Part shown: positions 46,958 to 59,902 of the stretch, piece by piece | How the letters are laid out: every line of letters starts with the position of its first letter | Numbering within the stretch: position 1 is the first letter of the stretch | DNA from: Xanthobacteraceae bacterium | Lineage (GTDB): Bacteria; Pseudomonadota; Alphaproteobacteria; Rhizobiales; Xanthobacteraceae | Assembly (NCBI GenBank): GCA_022844205.1 | Contig: JALHMF010000002.1 | Location: forward strand, 248,001-312,000 | Direction: 5' to 3' | Length of the DNA stretch: 64,000 bases | Translations under genes and position numbers: made by a program | The notes under the pieces: generated by a model | Databases searched by the model: none | What the model was told of the DNA's origin: nothing | What the model saw: only the letters and a program-made list of their open reading frames with translations

Positions 46958-47635
46958 CTAGTCGCGTTCGCCGAAGATCGCCGAACCGATCCGCACATGG
47001 GTTGCCCCGAATTTGATCGCAATCGCAAAGTCGGCACTCATCCCCATCGACAGCAAAGCAAGACCGTTCCGCTTCGCGATCTTCTGAGTGAGCGCGAAAT
47101 GCGCCGAAGGGCCTTCGTTCACCGGCGGAATGCACATCAGGCCTTCGATGTTCAAGCCAAATTTCTCCCGGCACTCTTTCAGAAACCGATCGGTATCTTC
47201 CGGCAGCACGCCGGCCTTCTGCGGCTCCGCACCGGTATTCACCTGAACGAGCAGCCGGGGTTTGCGATTCTGTTTTTTCATCTCGTCGGCCAGCGCGCCT
47301 GCAATCTTCGCACGATCAACCGTATGAATGACATCGAACAGCGCCACCGCCTCCTTGGCTTTGTTGGATTGCAGCGGCCCGACAAGATGCAGTTCGATGC
47401 CCGGATATTCCTCGCGCAAGACAGGCCATTTGCCCTGCGCCTCCTGCACACGGTTCTCTCCAAACACGCGCTGGCCTGCCTCCAGCACCGGTAGGATGTC
47501 CGTCTCGCCGAATGTCTTGGAGATCGCGACCAGCGTCACCGCCCCCCTGTCGCGGCCGGCATCTTCGCAGGCATCTGCGATCTCGCCACGGATGGCGACA
47601 AGCCGTTCTGCGGTCGCGGTTTTCAGGACTGGCAA
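46958..47635 (-). CDS. YggS/PLPBP family pyridoxal-phosphate-binding protein
   Basis: This 225-residue protein binds PLP through Lys40 in LVAISKTF. The segments [37 protein letters not shown] and [27 protein letters not shown] are diagnostic. PLPBP keeps PLP homeostasis and has no known enzymatic reaction. It diverges from leuS with a 137-base gap, a common arrangement in alphaproteobacteria. Confidence 0.95.
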   Translation of the reverse strand: MPVLKTATAERLVAIRGEIADACEDAGRDRGAVTLVAISKTFGETDILPVLEAGQRVFGENRVQEAQGKWPVLREEYPGIELHLVGPLQSNKAKEAVALFDVIHTVDRAKIAGALADEMKKQNRKPRLLVQVNTGAEPQKAGVLPEDTDRFLKECREKFGLNIEGLMCIPPVNEGPSAHFALTQKIAKRNGLALLSMGMSADFAIAIKFGATHVRIGSAIFGERD

Positions 47636-47772
47636 GGGCGGCTCTCCAGCGTTTCATGCATCTTAAGGATCGGCCATGTGCCCGCAATCGTTCCCCCGCT
47701 AAACCGTTGACCGCAGCGGAGATTCCATGGCCTAGTCCGCCCGGTCGCAAAAAAGACCCCATCCTGAATCGC

Positions 47773-50394
47773 ATGAAATCCGAACGCTATAACGCCCGCG
47801 AAGCCGAGCCCCGCTGGCAGAAAATCTGGGACGAGCGCGAAATCTTCAAGACGAAGAACGACGACCCGCGCCCCAAATACTACGTGCTCGAGATGTTTCC
47901 CTATCCTTCGGGGCGCATCCATATGGGCCACGTCCGCAACTACACGATGGGGGACGTGGTCGCGCGCTACATGCGCGCCAAGGGCCATAACGTCCTGCAT
48001 CCAATGGGCTGGGATGCGTTCGGCATGCCGGCCGAGAACGCGGCGATGGCGAACAAGGTCCACCCGAAAGCGTGGACCTACGAAAACATCGCCACGATGA
48101 AGAAGCAGCTGAAGTCGATGGGGCTGTCACTCGACTGGAGCCGCGAGGTCGCGACTTGTGACCCAAGCTACTACCAGCACCAGCAGAAGATGTTTCTCGA
48201 CTTCTGGAAAGCCGGGCTGGTCGAGCGGAAAACGTCGAAAGTGAACTGGGACCCGGTCGATATGACCGTGCTCGCCAACGAGCAGGTCATCGACGGCCGC
48301 GGCTGGCGCTCCGGCGCGGAAGTTGAGCAGCGCGAGCTGACCCAGTGGTTCTTCAAGATCACCAATTATTCGGAGGAGTTGTTAAGCGCGCTCGACACAC
48401 TCGACCGCTGGCCGGAAAAAGTCCGCCTCATGCAGAAGAACTGGATCGGCAAGTCGGAAGGCTTGCTGTGCCGGTTCATGCTTGCAAAGCCCCAAGGCGG
48501 TCACGGAGAGATCGAGGTCTTCACTACGCGGCATGACACGCTGTTCGGCGCTTCGTTCGTCGCGATTTCGCCCGATCATCCGCTGGCAAAATCGATTGCC
48601 GCGCAGAATCCGAAAGCGACTGCATTCATCGAGGAATGCAAGAAGATGGGCACCGCGCAGGAAGCGATCGACAAGGCCGAGAAGCTCGGCTTCGATACCG
48701 GTATCCGCGCGCAGCACCCGTTCGATGCCAAATGGGAGCTGCCAGTCTACATCGCGAATTTCGTACTGATGGAATACGGCACCGGCGCCATCTTCGGCTG
48801 CCCTGCGCATGACCAGCGCGATCTGGATTTCGCGCGCAAATACAAATTGCCAGTCCTGCCGGTCGTGGTGCCGGAAGGCATCGATCCCAAGACTTTCGAA
48901 ATCGGCACGGAAGCCTATGACGGCGAAGGCAGACTTGCGAACTCGCGCTTTCTCGATGGCATGACCATCGAGGAAGCCAAGGAAGAAGTCGCGAAGCGTC
49001 TGGAGAGAGAGACGCGCGGCAATCGTCCGGTCGCACAACGGCAGATTCAGTATCGCCTGCGCGACTGGGGCATCTCCCGCCAGCGCTACTGGGGCTGTCC
49101 GATCCCGGTCATTCATTGCGTGAAGTGCGGTGTCGTGCCGGTGCCGGACAAGGACCTGCCAGTTGTCCTACCCGAAGACATCGAATTCGAACGCCCCGGC
49201 AATCCGCTTGACCGCCACGCAGCCTGGAAAAAAGTTTCCTGTCCGAAATGTTCAGGCGCCGCGCGGCGGGAAACCGATACTATGGATACCTTCGTCGACT
49301 CGTCCTGGTATTTTCTGCGCTTCACAGCACCCGACGCGAAGACGCCAACCGACGCCAAGGCGGTGAATTACTGGATGCCCGTCGATCAGTATATCGGCGG
49401 CGTCGAGCACGCGATCCTGCATCTGCTTTATTCGCGCTTTTTTACCCGCGCGATGAAGGCGACCGGCCACGCCGATCTGGATGAGCCGTTCAAGGGCCTC
49501 TTCACACAGGGAATGGTTGTCCACGAAACTTACGAGACAAAGGACGGCACATTCGTCTCCCCCGCCGAGATCCGCATCGAGGGCATGGGCGACGCCCGTA
49601 CGGCCAGCCTTCTCTCCAATGGAGAGCCCGTAAGTATCGGTGCCATCGAGAAAATGTCGAAATCCAAGCGGAATACTGTGGACCCGGACGACATACTTTC
49701 GACCTACGGCGCCGATACGGCTCGCTGGTTCATGCTGTCCGATAGCCCACCAGAACGCGACGTGATCTGGACCGAAGAAGGTGTCCAGGGCGCGCATCGA
49801 TTCGTGCAGCGCCTTTACCGGCTCACCAATGAAATCGCTGAAATTGCAGCCCCGGAAAATGTTTCACGGCCCGCCGAGTTCGGCGCCGAAGCAACCGCCA
49901 TCCGCAAGACGGCGCACACTGCTCTCGCGCGTGTCGGCGAGGACATTGAAAAACTCCGCTTTAACCGCTGCGTCGCGCATATTTATGAGGCCGCGAATTC
50001 GCTCGGCAGCGCCGTGAGCAAAACCGGCGGCGCGAAGCCTTCCGCCCACCTCGCTTATGCCTTCCGCGAAGCCGGCGACATCATGATCCGCATCACCGAG
50101 CCGATGATGCCGCATCTCGCCGAGACCTGCTGGAGCGCACTCGGCCACAAGAATCTCGTCACCGAACAGGCTTGGCCGAAACTGGAATCTTCGCTGCTGT
50201 TGGAAGATGAAATCACCCTGCCCGTTCAGATCAACGGCAAGAAGCGCGCCGACGTTACCGTGCCGCGCGATGCAAACAATGCCGATATCGAAAAAGCCGT
50301 ACTCGCCCTTGACGCCGTAAAAAAAGCGCTCGAAGGCAAGCGGCCGAAAAAGATCATCGTCGTGCCGCAGAGGATCGTGAATGTCGTCGCGTAA
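47773..50394 (+). CDS. leuS: Leucyl-tRNA synthetase
   Basis: This 873-residue class I synthetase has the HIGH-type motif in [11 protein letters not shown] near residue 50, a CP1 editing domain (about 230-420) and KMSKS in EKMSKSKRN near residue 627. It charges tRNA-Leu and edits mischarged Ile or norvaline. The start ATG 47773 ([16 protein letters not shown]) matches the family; the open frame extends far upstream without homology. The gene overlaps lptE by 14 bases. Confidence 0.97.
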   Translation: MKSERYNAREAEPRWQKIWDEREIFKTKNDDPRPKYYVLEMFPYPSGRIHMGHVRNYTMGDVVARYMRAKGHNVLHPMGWDAFGMPAENAAMANKVHPKAWTYENIATMKKQLKSMGLSLDWSREVATCDPSYYQHQQKMFLDFWKAGLVERKTSKVNWDPVDMTVLANEQVIDGRGWRSGAEVEQRELTQWFFKITNYSEELLSALDTLDRWPEKVRLMQKNWIGKSEGLLCRFMLAKPQGGHGEIEVFTTRHDTLFGASFVAISPDHPLAKSIAAQNPKATAFIEECKKMGTAQEAIDKAEKLGFDTGIRAQHPFDAKWELPVYIANFVLMEYGTGAIFGCPAHDQRDLDFARKYKLPVLPVVVPEGIDPKTFEIGTEAYDGEGRLANSRFLDGMTIEEAKEEVAKRLERETRGNRPVAQRQIQYRLRDWGISRQRYWGCPIPVIHCVKCGVVPVPDKDLPVVLPEDIEFERPGNPLDRHAAWKKVSCPKCSGAARRETDTMDTFVDSSWYFLRFTAPDAKTPTDAKAVNYWMPVDQYIGGVEHAILHLLYSRFFTRAMKATGHADLDEPFKGLFTQGMVVHETYETKDGTFVSPAEIRIEGMGDARTASLLSNGEPVSIGAIEKMSKSKRNTVDPDDILSTYGADTARWFMLSDSPPERDVIWTEEGVQGAHRFVQRLYRLTNEIAEIAAPENVSRPAEFGAEATAIRKTAHTALARVGEDIEKLRFNRCVAHIYEAANSLGSAVSKTGGAKPSAHLAYAFREAGDIMIRITEPMMPHLAETCWSALGHKNLVTEQAWPKLESSLLLEDEITLPVQINGKKRADVTVPRDANNADIEKAVLALDAVKKALEGKRPKKIIVVPQRIVNVVA

Positions 50395-50920
50395 CCGAAC
50401 GAACCTCGCCGTCCGCACCGTCGCAATCTGTATGTTTGCGGCTGCCGCTGCCGGCTGCCAGTTCCAGCCGATGTATGCGCAGACGCCGTTATTCGGTTCG
50501 GGCCCGTCGTTGCGCGATACGCTGAAAGACGTGGACGTGGCCTCCATCGACGGGCGCATTGGTAACGAACTTCGCAACGATCTGATTTTCGAACTCACCG
50601 GCGGCGCCGGAAACCAGCCGGGCGCGCCCTATCGGCTGACGATGATCGTCACGACAAACGCGATTAATCCGATCGTCGACGTCACATCGGGGCGTCCGGA
50701 ATCCGAGACGATCTCGTTCGACGTGCTCTATAAGCTGCAGGACGTGGTGAACGGAAAAATCGTTCTCACTGAGAAGGCGCTCGCCCGCGTCACCCTCGAC
50801 CGCAGCCCGCAGCGCTACGCCCGCGTGCGCGCACAGCGCGACGCGGAAAACCGCGCCGCAAAACTCGTGGCCGAACAGATCCGCTCCCGCCTCGCGACCT
50901 TCTTCCTCACCCGCACCTGA
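50381..50920 (+). CDS. lptE: LPS-assembly lipoprotein LptE
   Basis: This 179-residue lipoprotein has a lipobox ending at Cys26 (AAAAAGCQF) and the LptE outline: FQPMYA near the N-terminus, FELTGG, and RLTMIV. LptE plugs LptD in the outer membrane and helps place lipopolysaccharide on the cell surface. It starts inside leuS (overlap) and is followed 10 bases later by holA, so leuS-lptE-holA form an operon. Confidence 0.9.
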   Translation: MSSRNRTNLAVRTVAICMFAAAAAGCQFQPMYAQTPLFGSGPSLRDTLKDVDVASIDGRIGNELRNDLIFELTGGAGNQPGAPYRLTMIVTTNAINPIVDVTSGRPESETISFDVLYKLQDVVNGKIVLTEKALARVTLDRSPQRYARVRAQRDAENRAAKLVAEQIRSRLATFFLTRT

Positions 50921-50930
50921 CGGCATTCCT

Positions 50931-51977
50931 GTGGTCGCGCTTCGCGTCCCCGAAATCGAAGCTTTCATCACCCGCCCGGATCTGCGCCGCCCGATTATCC
51001 TTGTTTACGGACCGGACCAAGGCCTCGTGCATGAACGTGTGCTGGCGCTGCTGAAATCCGCCAACACCAGCAAGGACGATCCCTTCGCGCTGGTGCCGCT
51101 CGACGGCGACTTGCTCGCATCCGATCCGGCAAGGCTGATCGATGAAGTGAAGACGATCGGTTTGTTTGGTGGACGCCGCCTCGTTCATGTCCGCGCGGGT
51201 TCGCGTGCCTTCAATGAAGCGATTGAACCCTTGCTCGACGATCTCCCGGAGCAATCGGTGATCGTCATCGAGGCCGGCGATCTGAAGCGCGGCGCGCCGC
51301 TGCGCAAGTTGCTGGAAGCGGCAAAAGCGGCGACGGTGATCCCTTGCTATCAGGACAGCGAACGCGATCTCGCAAGACTGATCGAGAAGTCTGTGTCCGA
51401 GGCAGGCATGTCGATCGACCCCGACGCCCTCGACAGCCTGATCGGGCTGATCGGTTCTGACCGGCTCGCCTCCCGTTCCGAATTGGAAAAACTCATTCTT
51501 TTCGCGCAGGGCAAAAAACGCATCCAGTTCGAGGACGTACAGGCGGTGATCGCCGATGCATCCGCTCTCGCACTCGATGACATTCTAGATTCGGCTGCCG
51601 CCGGCAACGCCGAAGCCGCACTGACCGCCTACGCGAAGGCCATGAAATCCGGCGTGGCGCCGGACCGCGTGATAAATGCCGCCATATGGCATCTTTTCAA
51701 CCTGCACCGGCTGAGCTTGCAGGTGGAACGCGGCATCGCCGTTTCACGCGTCATCGACAACGAGAAACCGCAAATTCATTTTCGCCGGAAGCCGCTGGTC
51801 GAACGCGCGCTTTCAAGATTTAGTCCGCAGGCGCTGCAAAAGATGCTCGCCGATTTTGGCACCGCCACACTTACAATCCGCCGCACGCCGGACCTCGCAC
51901 AATCGATCGCCGAACGCGCAATCCTCTCGCTTGCAAAGAGCGGGAGAGGCGCTTCACCAAAACGAGCGAGACGTTAG
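50931..51977 (+). CDS. holA: DNA polymerase III subunit delta
   Basis: This 348-residue clamp-loader subunit opens the beta clamp. IILVYGPDQGLVHERV is the degenerate nucleotide-binding start (it lacks a full Walker A). FGGRRLVHVR, EAGDLKRGAPLRKLLE and the C-terminal helical collar complete the family pattern. The start is GTG 50931. It is convergent with parB and overlaps its end by 4 bases. Confidence 0.93.
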   Translation: MVALRVPEIEAFITRPDLRRPIILVYGPDQGLVHERVLALLKSANTSKDDPFALVPLDGDLLASDPARLIDEVKTIGLFGGRRLVHVRAGSRAFNEAIEPLLDDLPEQSVIVIEAGDLKRGAPLRKLLEAAKAATVIPCYQDSERDLARLIEKSVSEAGMSIDPDALDSLIGLIGSDRLASRSELEKLILFAQGKKRIQFEDVQAVIADASALALDDILDSAAAGNAEAALTAYAKAMKSGVAPDRVINAAIWHLFNLHRLSLQVERGIAVSRVIDNEKPQIHFRRKPLVERALSRFSPQALQKMLADFGTATLTIRRTPDLAQSIAERAILSLAKSGRGASPKRARR

Positions 51978-52855
51978 TGCCGGCCTCCGAGCCGCCGGGC
52001 CAGGGCGTCGAGCTGCTCCAGGGTCTTGTAGCGAATGCGAAGCTCGCCGCCGGTGTTGCGGTGGTTCACTTCGACTGACAAACCCAGCGTATCGGAAAGT
52101 TTTTTCTCGAGCGCACGCACATCCGCGCTCTTGGCAACCCGCGGTCGCTTTTTCGGCGGACGGCCCTTGGCTTCGGCCTGCGCGCCGGCGAGCGCCTCCA
52201 CATCGCGCACGTTGAGGCCTTTTTCGATAATCGCCTTGGCGAGCGCTTCCGGATTGTCGTGCGCAAGCAGCGCACGGGCATGGCCGGCGGTGAGGCGGCC
52301 TTCCTGCAAATGCTTTTTCACGCTGTCCGGCAACTTCAGAAGACGCAGCGTGTTGGCGATGTGACTGCGGCTCTTGCCGACGATTTTACCAAGATCCGCC
52401 TGCGCATATTCGAACTGCTGAATCAGCGAATCGTACCCTAGCGCTTCTTCGAGCGGATTGAGATCAGCGCGCTGAACATTTTCAATGATGGCGATTTCCA
52501 GCGCTTCCTTGTCGCTGATCTCCATCAGGATGATCGGAACTTCGTGCAGACCGGCTTTCTGCGACGCGCGCCAGCGGCGTTCGCCGGCGATGATCTCAAA
52601 GGCGTCCGCCTGACCGCGCACCGCACGGACGAGAATTGGCTGAATGACTCCCTTGGCGCGGATCGAAGACGCAAGCTCTTCAAGCTCCGTCTCGTTGAAG
52701 TGACGCCGCGGATTTTTCGGATTGGCGCGAATGTATTCGATTGGCACGCGGCGCTGACCGCGCGCGCGTTCTACGGCGCTCGCCTCATCGCCTGCGTCAC
52801 CGATGAGTGCTGCGAGTCCTCGTCCGAGTCGCGAGCGGGGTGATTCTTCCGCCAT
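51974..52855 (-). CDS. parB: Chromosome-partitioning protein ParB
   Basis: This ParB of about 293 residues has the CTPase/parS-loading domain (IRANPKNPRRHFNE, GERRWRASQKAGL, IENVQRADLNPLEEA), a helix-turn-helix (QADLGKIVGKSRSHIANTLRLL) and a C-terminal dimer domain. It binds parS and slides on DNA using CTP. parS-like sites lie near rsmG and mnmG 1.5-3.6 kb away. It is downstream of parA, and both are minus strand. Confidence 0.96.
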   Translation of the reverse strand: MAEESPRSRLGRGLAALIGDAGDEASAVERARGQRRVPIEYIRANPKNPRRHFNETELEELASSIRAKGVIQPILVRAVRGQADAFEIIAGERRWRASQKAGLHEVPIILMEISDKEALEIAIIENVQRADLNPLEEALGYDSLIQQFEYAQADLGKIVGKSRSHIANTLRLLKLPDSVKKHLQEGRLTAGHARALLAHDNPEALAKAIIEKGLNVRDVEALAGAQAEAKGRPPKKRPRVAKSADVRALEKKLSDTLGLSVEVNHRNTGGELRIRYKTLEQLDALARRLGGRH

Positions 52856-52892
52856 AGCCAAGGTTCACCTCTATCCGTCGAACTGGTTTCTG

Positions 52893-53717
52893 TTAGGTCG
52901 CGAGCGTGCGTTCACGCTGCACGATCTCGGCTGCGAGCTTGAGATAGGCCTGGCTGCCAACGCACTTGAAGTCGTAGAGCAGAACCGGCTTGCCGTAGGA
53001 CGGCGCTTCCGACACGCGCACGTTGCGCGGGATGATCGTGTCGTAAACTTTCGCCCCAAAAAACTGGCGAACGTCGGCCACCACCTGGTCCGACAAATTG
53101 TTGCGCGCGTCGTACATCGTCAGCACGATGCCGTGGATGGTGAGGGAAGGATTCAAATTCGCCTTCACCTGCTCCACGGTTTTCAGAAGCTGCGACAATC
53201 CTTCTAGCGCGAAGAACTCACACTGCAGCGGAACGAGGATCGCATCGGCTGCAGCCATCGCGTTGATCGTCAGAAGATTGAGCGAAGGCGGGCAATCGAC
53301 CAGCACATAGCTGAAACCTTCGCTTGCCGCTTTTCCGTCCTTGCCGCGCTCGGCTTTTTGCAAACCACCGATCGCATTGCGCAGACGAAAAGCCCGGTCT
53401 TTCTGATTCGCGATTTCGAGTTCGAGGCCGGATAGATCCATCGTCGATGGAGCAATGAAGAGATTGGGTACTGACGTTTGCAAAACCGTTTCCGCGAGCG
53501 GCGCTTCCCCGGTCAGCACGTCATAGGTCGAGCGCGTCCGATTCTTCGGGTCGATGCCAAGACCGGTCGAGGCGTTGCCCTGCGAATCGAGATCGACAAT
53601 GAGCACGCGTTCGTCGATCGCGGCGAGGGCAGTGCCGAGGTTGATGGCGGTGGTTGTCTTGCCGACTCCGCCTTTCTGGTTGGCGATGGCAAGAACGCGA
53701 GGGCGATTGTTGCTCAT
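52893..53717 (-). CDS. parA: Chromosome-partitioning ATPase ParA
   Basis: This 274-residue ParA/Soj-type deviant Walker ATPase has KGGVGKT at 15-21, DLDSQGNASTG (Walker A') and VDCPPSLNLLT (Walker B). It forms a gradient that pulls ParB-parS complexes toward the cell pole. The gene overlaps rsmG by 4 bases and is followed by parB 37 bases later, so rsmG-parA-parB form one unit. Confidence 0.97.
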   Translation of the reverse strand: MSNNRPRVLAIANQKGGVGKTTTAINLGTALAAIDERVLIVDLDSQGNASTGLGIDPKNRTRSTYDVLTGEAPLAETVLQTSVPNLFIAPSTMDLSGLELEIANQKDRAFRLRNAIGGLQKAERGKDGKAASEGFSYVLVDCPPSLNLLTINAMAAADAILVPLQCEFFALEGLSQLLKTVEQVKANLNPSLTIHGIVLTMYDARNNLSDQVVADVRQFFGAKVYDTIIPRNVRVSEAPSYGKPVLLYDFKCVGSQAYLKLAAEIVQRERTLAT

Positions 53718-54376
53718 GGCTCGCTTTTCCGCGGTGCCTTGTTAACGTCCTGCACCAGGAGGATTTTTCCGGACGGGTCGGTTCGACTCGTGATCAATTT
53801 CGCGCGGATGTTCCAAGATTTAGCGGCCTCGGTCAATTCCCTATCTACATCTTGTCCCTTAAGAAATAAGCCGACTGTTTTATCTGCCATCAACGGCTCA
53901 GCCATCTCCAACAGTCTGGGCAAGGGAGCAAGCGCACGGGCGGTGACGACATCGACGCGGCCGATTTGTTTCGCCACCGATTCGATCCGCTCCGCATGCA
54001 CTTTAGCGGGCAAGTGAAGCATGCGGACTGCCTCGCGGAGAAACGCCGCCTTGCGCGAATCGCTTTCGATCAGATGCACAATTGCGTCCTGTGCGTCGCA
54101 AAGCGCGATGGCGAGGATAAGACCTGGAAAGCCGCCTCCCGAGCCGAGATCCACGAACGTCCGAGCGTCCGGCGCGAGATTTAGAAGCTGAAGACTGTCT
54201 GCGATGTGGCGCGTCCAGAGCTTAGGAATCGTGGACGGCGCCACGAGTTGCACTGCCTTCTGCCACCGTAAAAACAGCTCCACGAACTGGTCGAGACGCA
54301 CAACTGTTTCATGTGAAACCCCTGCCATTCGCAGCGCCGCTGCGCGGTCCTCGGAATTCACCGAGACAGATTTCAT
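53714..54376 (-). CDS. rsmG: 16S rRNA (guanine527-N7)-methyltransferase
   Basis: This 220-residue GidB/RsmG enzyme has the SAM motif [16 protein letters not shown], with family features [11 protein letters not shown] and [13 protein letters not shown]. It methylates G527 of 16S rRNA; its loss gives low-level streptomycin resistance in other bacteria. Its start overlaps the stop of mnmG by 4 bases. A parS-like site with one changed base is embedded in its first codons (54306-54319). Confidence 0.96.
   Translation of the reverse strand: MKSVSVNSEDRAAALRMAGVSHETVVRLDQFVELFLRWQKAVQLVAPSTIPKLWTRHIADSLQLLNLAPDARTFVDLGSGGGFPGLILAIALCDAQDAIVHLIESDSRKAAFLREAVRMLHLPAKVHAERIESVAKQIGRVDVVTARALAPLPRLLEMAEPLMADKTVGLFLKGQDVDRELTEAAKSWNIRAKLITSRTDPSGKILLVQDVNKAPRKSEP
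54306..54319. promoter_or_regulatory. parS-like site (one mismatch) inside rsmG
   Basis: GTTTCATGTGAAAC differs from the perfect palindrome GTTTCACGTGAAAC by one central base. It lies within the first codons of rsmG, just 2 kb from the three intergenic sites. Confidence 0.65.
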
Positions 54377-56226
54377 CCGGCCAGTCGGCGGGAGTGGAGT
54401 GTGATCAAAGCGAGTGCCGCTGGCGTTATGCCTTCGATCCGATTGGCCTGACCGATGGTGGAGGGACGCACGGTGTGAAGCTTCTGGCGCAACTCATTCG
54501 AGAGGCCTGGGATCGAGCGATATTCGATACTGCCAGGAATGCCGAGTGCCTCTTCCTTTCGGAAGCGCTCCACATCTTCTGCCTGACGATCTAGATAAAC
54601 CGAATACTTGGCGTCGATTTCCAGCTGCTCGGCTATCCTCAGCTCAAGCTTTCCAAGCTCAGGCCAGATGCACGCCACAGCCGCAATTTCTGTTTGCGGG
54701 TATGAAAGCAAATCGAATGCGCTCCGCCGCTGGCCGTCGAGCTTCAACGCGAAGCCATGCTTGTTCGCCTCGTGCGGCGTGATCGAAAGCGAGTGAGCGA
54801 GCGCGCGTCCCGCCTCCAGCTTCGCGAATTTTTCATCGAAGGAATTCGCACGCTTCGCACCGACGCAGCCAATTTCCCTGCCGCACCTAGTCAACCGCTG
54901 ATCCGCATTGTCCGCGCGCAGGTTCAACCGATACTCCGCCCGCGAAGTGAACATGCGATAGGGCTCTGTCACGCCTCGGGTAACGAGGTCGTCGATCATC
55001 ACGCCGATATAGGCCTCGGCCCGGTCGAAGACGTGGCCTTCATTTCCACCGGCTTTGCGGGCTGCATTGAGGCCAGCGACTAGTCCCTGCGCCGCAGCCT
55101 CTTCGTAGCCCGTGGTGCCATTGATCTGGCCCGCAAGATACAACCCCGGAATGCGCTTCGTCTCTAGGGTAGTATGAAGCTCGCGCGGATCAACATGATC
55201 GTATTCGATGGCGTAGCCCGGCCGCAGCATCGTTGCGCGCTCAAGCCCGGGAATGGTTGCCAAGATCGCGAGCTGAATTTCTTCCGGCAGCGAAGTGGAG
55301 ATGCCGTTCGGATAGACCGTCGGATCGTCGAGACCTTCCGGCTCCAGAAAAATCTGGTGCCCTTCGCGATCCCCGAAGCGGACGATCTTGTCTTCGATGG
55401 ATGGACAATATCGTGGACCCCGGCTTCCGATCTGGCCGGAATACATCGGGGAGCGGTGCACATTGGCGCGGACCAGATCGTGCGTCGCATTCGTCGTGCG
55501 GGTGATGCCGCATGACACCTGCGGATTGGTGATTTTTTCGGTCAGCATCGAGAACGGCTCCGCCGGATCGTCGCCGGGCTGCATTTCAAGCGAAGCCCAA
55601 TCGATGGTCCGGCCGTCCAGACGCGGCGGCGTACCGGTCTTCAGGCGGGCCAGCGCAAAGCCCGCCTTTTCGAGCGTCTTGGAAAGCCCCATCGCCGGCG
55701 CTTCGCCGGCACGGCCCGCGGGAATTTTTTTCTCGCCGATATGAATGAGCCCACGAAGAAATGTCCCCGTAGTCAACACCACAGCGGATGACCCGAATTG
55801 ACGGCCATCGGCGGTGCGGATTCCCACAGCTTTTCCACCGCTCAGGATCAGGTCGTCGGCTTCCGCTTCAATGACTTTGAGATTTTCCATCGCAAGAATC
55901 TCCCGCTGCATCGCCGCGGCGTAAAGCTTGCGATCCGCCTGTGCGCGGGGACCGCGTACCGCTGGACCCTTGCGCCGATTGAGCATCCGAAACTGGATTC
56001 CGCCGGCGTCGGCAACGCGACCCATCAGGCCATCAAGTGCGTCGATCTCGCGGACCAGATGCCCTTTGCCCAATCCGCCGATGGCGGGATTGCAGGACAT
56101 CGCGCCAACGGTCGAAAAACGATGCGTGATGAGCGCCGTGCGCGCGCCCATGCGCGCCGCCGCAGCCGCGGCTTCGCAGCCGGCATGGCCGCCGCCAATG
56201 ACAATCACATCAAATTTTTCGCTCAT
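54373..56226 (-). CDS. mnmG: tRNA uridine-5-carboxymethylaminomethyl modification enzyme MnmG
   Basis: This 617-residue FAD enzyme (GidA) works with MnmE to modify U34 of tRNAs. [11 protein letters not shown] at 10-20 binds [24 protein letters not shown] and [11 protein letters not shown] are diagnostic, and the C-terminal helical domain has [18 protein letters not shown] 56226 is chosen; the in-frame ATG 56262 is 12 codons further upstream. It heads the mnmG-rsmG-parA-parB run and is divided from mnmE by the parS cluster. Confidence 0.97.
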   Translation of the reverse strand: MSEKFDVIVIGGGHAGCEAAAAAARMGARTALITHRFSTVGAMSCNPAIGGLGKGHLVREIDALDGLMGRVADAGGIQFRMLNRRKGPAVRGPRAQADRKLYAAAMQREILAMENLKVIEAEADDLILSGGKAVGIRTADGRQFGSSAVVLTTGTFLRGLIHIGEKKIPAGRAGEAPAMGLSKTLEKAGFALARLKTGTPPRLDGRTIDWASLEMQPGDDPAEPFSMLTEKITNPQVSCGITRTTNATHDLVRANVHRSPMYSGQIGSRGPRYCPSIEDKIVRFGDREGHQIFLEPEGLDDPTVYPNGISTSLPEEIQLAILATIPGLERATMLRPGYAIEYDHVDPRELHTTLETKRIPGLYLAGQINGTTGYEEAAAQGLVAGLNAARKAGGNEGHVFDRAEAYIGVMIDDLVTRGVTEPYRMFTSRAEYRLNLRADNADQRLTRCGREIGCVGAKRANSFDEKFAKLEAGRALAHSLSITPHEANKHGFALKLDGQRRSAFDLLSYPQTEIAAVACIWPELGKLELRIAEQLEIDAKYSVYLDRQAEDVERFRKEEALGIPGSIEYRSIPGLSNELRQKLHTVRPSTIGQANRIEGITPAALALITLHSRRLAG

Positions 56227-56272
56227 GAGCGTGGCTGTATCGAAGCGGTTTGCTTCAGTCAAAGCGGGCCGT

Positions 56273-56286
56273 GTTTCACGTGAAAC
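56273..56286. promoter_or_regulatory. parS site, perfect palindrome
   Basis: GTTTCACGTGAAAC, identical to the core of the bacterial chromosomal parS consensus TGTTNCACGTGAAACA, lies 47 bases upstream of mnmG. ParB is expected to load here. It is the strongest of four sites. Confidence 0.92.
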
Positions 56287-56337
56287 CGAGGTAAATTATT
56301 CCGTGAACGGAGCGGGGACAGATCAGGCCCAACGGTT

Positions 56338-56351
56338 GTTTCACGTGAGTC
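56338..56351. promoter_or_regulatory. parS-like site
   Basis: GTTTCACGTGAGTC keeps the full left half and the CACGTG centre but has two changes in the right half. It lies 65 bases from the perfect site. Confidence 0.75.
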
Positions 56352-56361
56352 AGAACCCCCT

Positions 56362-56375
56362 GTTTCACGTGAATC
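56362..56375. promoter_or_regulatory. parS-like site
   Basis: GTTTCACGTGAATC differs from the perfect site by one base. It lies 24 bases from the preceding site, at the end of mnmE. Confidence 0.8.
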
Positions 56376-56405
56376 AAACCGGCTCCGAATCGGAGCGTTA
56401 ACCTT

Positions 56406-57758
56406 TCATTTACCAATGCAGAAGTTTTTGAAGACCCGATCGAGGACTTCCTCCACATCGACGCGTCCGGTGACGCGCCCCATCGCCCGGGCCGCCAGAC
56501 GCAGCTCTTCCGCGATCAATTCTTCGGCCCCCGAAGACCGGATTTGCAGCGCCGAACGCAACCGGTCACGCGCATCGGACACCGCATGCCGTTGGCGCGC
56601 ATGGGTGACGAGGGCCGGCTCGCCCGCGAGCGCTTCCGCTTCGCGTGCAAGGATTTCGAGCAACTGCTCCATGCCAGCGCCCGTATGCGCGGAGATGAAA
56701 AGCGCACCGGAAATTTCCGATGAAATAACCGATGCATCGGATTGGATCCCCGTTGCCAACCGATCCGCCTTGGTGCGGACCGTGATGCTGCGACCATGAC
56801 CCGCCGGCGGCTTTGGCGGATAGCGGTCCTCCGCGTCCACCAGCCACAGAACGAGATCGGCCGCATGCGCCCGCGCCAGCGCACGGCGGATTCCCTCGAC
56901 TTCGACCGGATCGCGGGTCTCATGGATGCCCGCCGTATCGACGAGCAACACCGGCACACCCTTAAGATCGAGCGCCACTTCGATCGGATCGCGCGTGGTG
57001 CCGGGAATATCGGTGACGATCGCCACGTCCCGTTTGGCCAGCGCATTGAGGAGAGTGGACTTGCCCGCATTCACCGGGCCCGCAATCGCGACCACAAAAC
57101 CCTCGCGCAATTTCTCCCCGCGATGGGCGCTCGCGAGTGCCGCATCCATTTCGCCGGCGATCTCGCCGATAACCTGCACCGCGGATGCGTGGAGATTTTC
57201 CGGCACGTCGCCTTCGTCGGAAAAGTCGATGGCGGCTTCCATGAGCGAAAGGGCATCGAGCAACCGCTCGCGCCAGTCATCGGCCTGCTTGGCGAGTGCG
57301 CCGCGAAACTGATGCAGCGCCTGGCGCCGCTGCGCTTCGGTCTCCGCCGCGATGAGATCGCCGAGCGCTTCGACGGCCGTCAGATCGAGCTTTCCGTTGA
57401 GCAACGCCCGGCGCGTGAATTCGCCCGCTTCCGCTGGCCTAAATCCTTCAATGTTCCCAAGTACTTGAAAAACAGCGGCCACGAGCGCACGGCCGCCATG
57501 CATCTGAATCTCGACCACATCCTCGCCGGTCTCGCTTTTTGGCGCTGGAAACCAGAACGCCAACGCATCATCGATGATCTCGCCGCTGGCCGGATCGCGC
57601 AGCACCGCATGCGCCGCACGCCTCGGCTCCGGCAATTTGCAGCCAAGCATCTTCAATGCTTGCCCCGCGCGCGGGCCGGAGACGCGCACCACCGCAATCG
57701 CCGAGGGCAGCCGGCCGCTCGACAGCGCATAGATCGTATCGGCCTTTGGCGCGTTCAT
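56406..57758 (-). CDS. mnmE: tRNA modification GTPase MnmE
   Basis: This 450-residue protein has an N-terminal folate-binding domain, a helical domain and an inserted GTPase domain: P-loop GPVNAGKS at 227-234, TDIPGTTRD, DTAGIHETRD, and TKAD in place of NKxD (VRTKADR). The C-terminus is FCIGK with the family cysteine. The P-loop Pro instead of the usual Arg/Lys at position 2 is a minor variant. The start is ATG 57758 (MNAPKADTIYAL); the frame is open 28 codons further upstream. It forms the MnmEG complex with MnmG. Confidence 0.96.
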   Translation of the reverse strand: MNAPKADTIYALSSGRLPSAIAVVRVSGPRAGQALKMLGCKLPEPRRAAHAVLRDPASGEIIDDALAFWFPAPKSETGEDVVEIQMHGGRALVAAVFQVLGNIEGFRPAEAGEFTRRALLNGKLDLTAVEALGDLIAAETEAQRRQALHQFRGALAKQADDWRERLLDALSLMEAAIDFSDEGDVPENLHASAVQVIGEIAGEMDAALASAHRGEKLREGFVVAIAGPVNAGKSTLLNALAKRDVAIVTDIPGTTRDPIEVALDLKGVPVLLVDTAGIHETRDPVEVEGIRRALARAHAADLVLWLVDAEDRYPPKPPAGHGRSITVRTKADRLATGIQSDASVISSEISGALFISAHTGAGMEQLLEILAREAEALAGEPALVTHARQRHAVSDARDRLRSALQIRSSGAEELIAEELRLAARAMGRVTGRVDVEEVLDRVFKNFCIGK

Positions 57759-57820
57759 TCTGTGTCCGCTGTTCACGCGTGATAAGTTCGCCAGGAAAGA
57801 AGGCCCGAGGAAAAACCAAA

Positions 57821-59890
<2,070 letters not shown>

Positions 59891-59902
59891 AGCGTAAACA
59901 GT

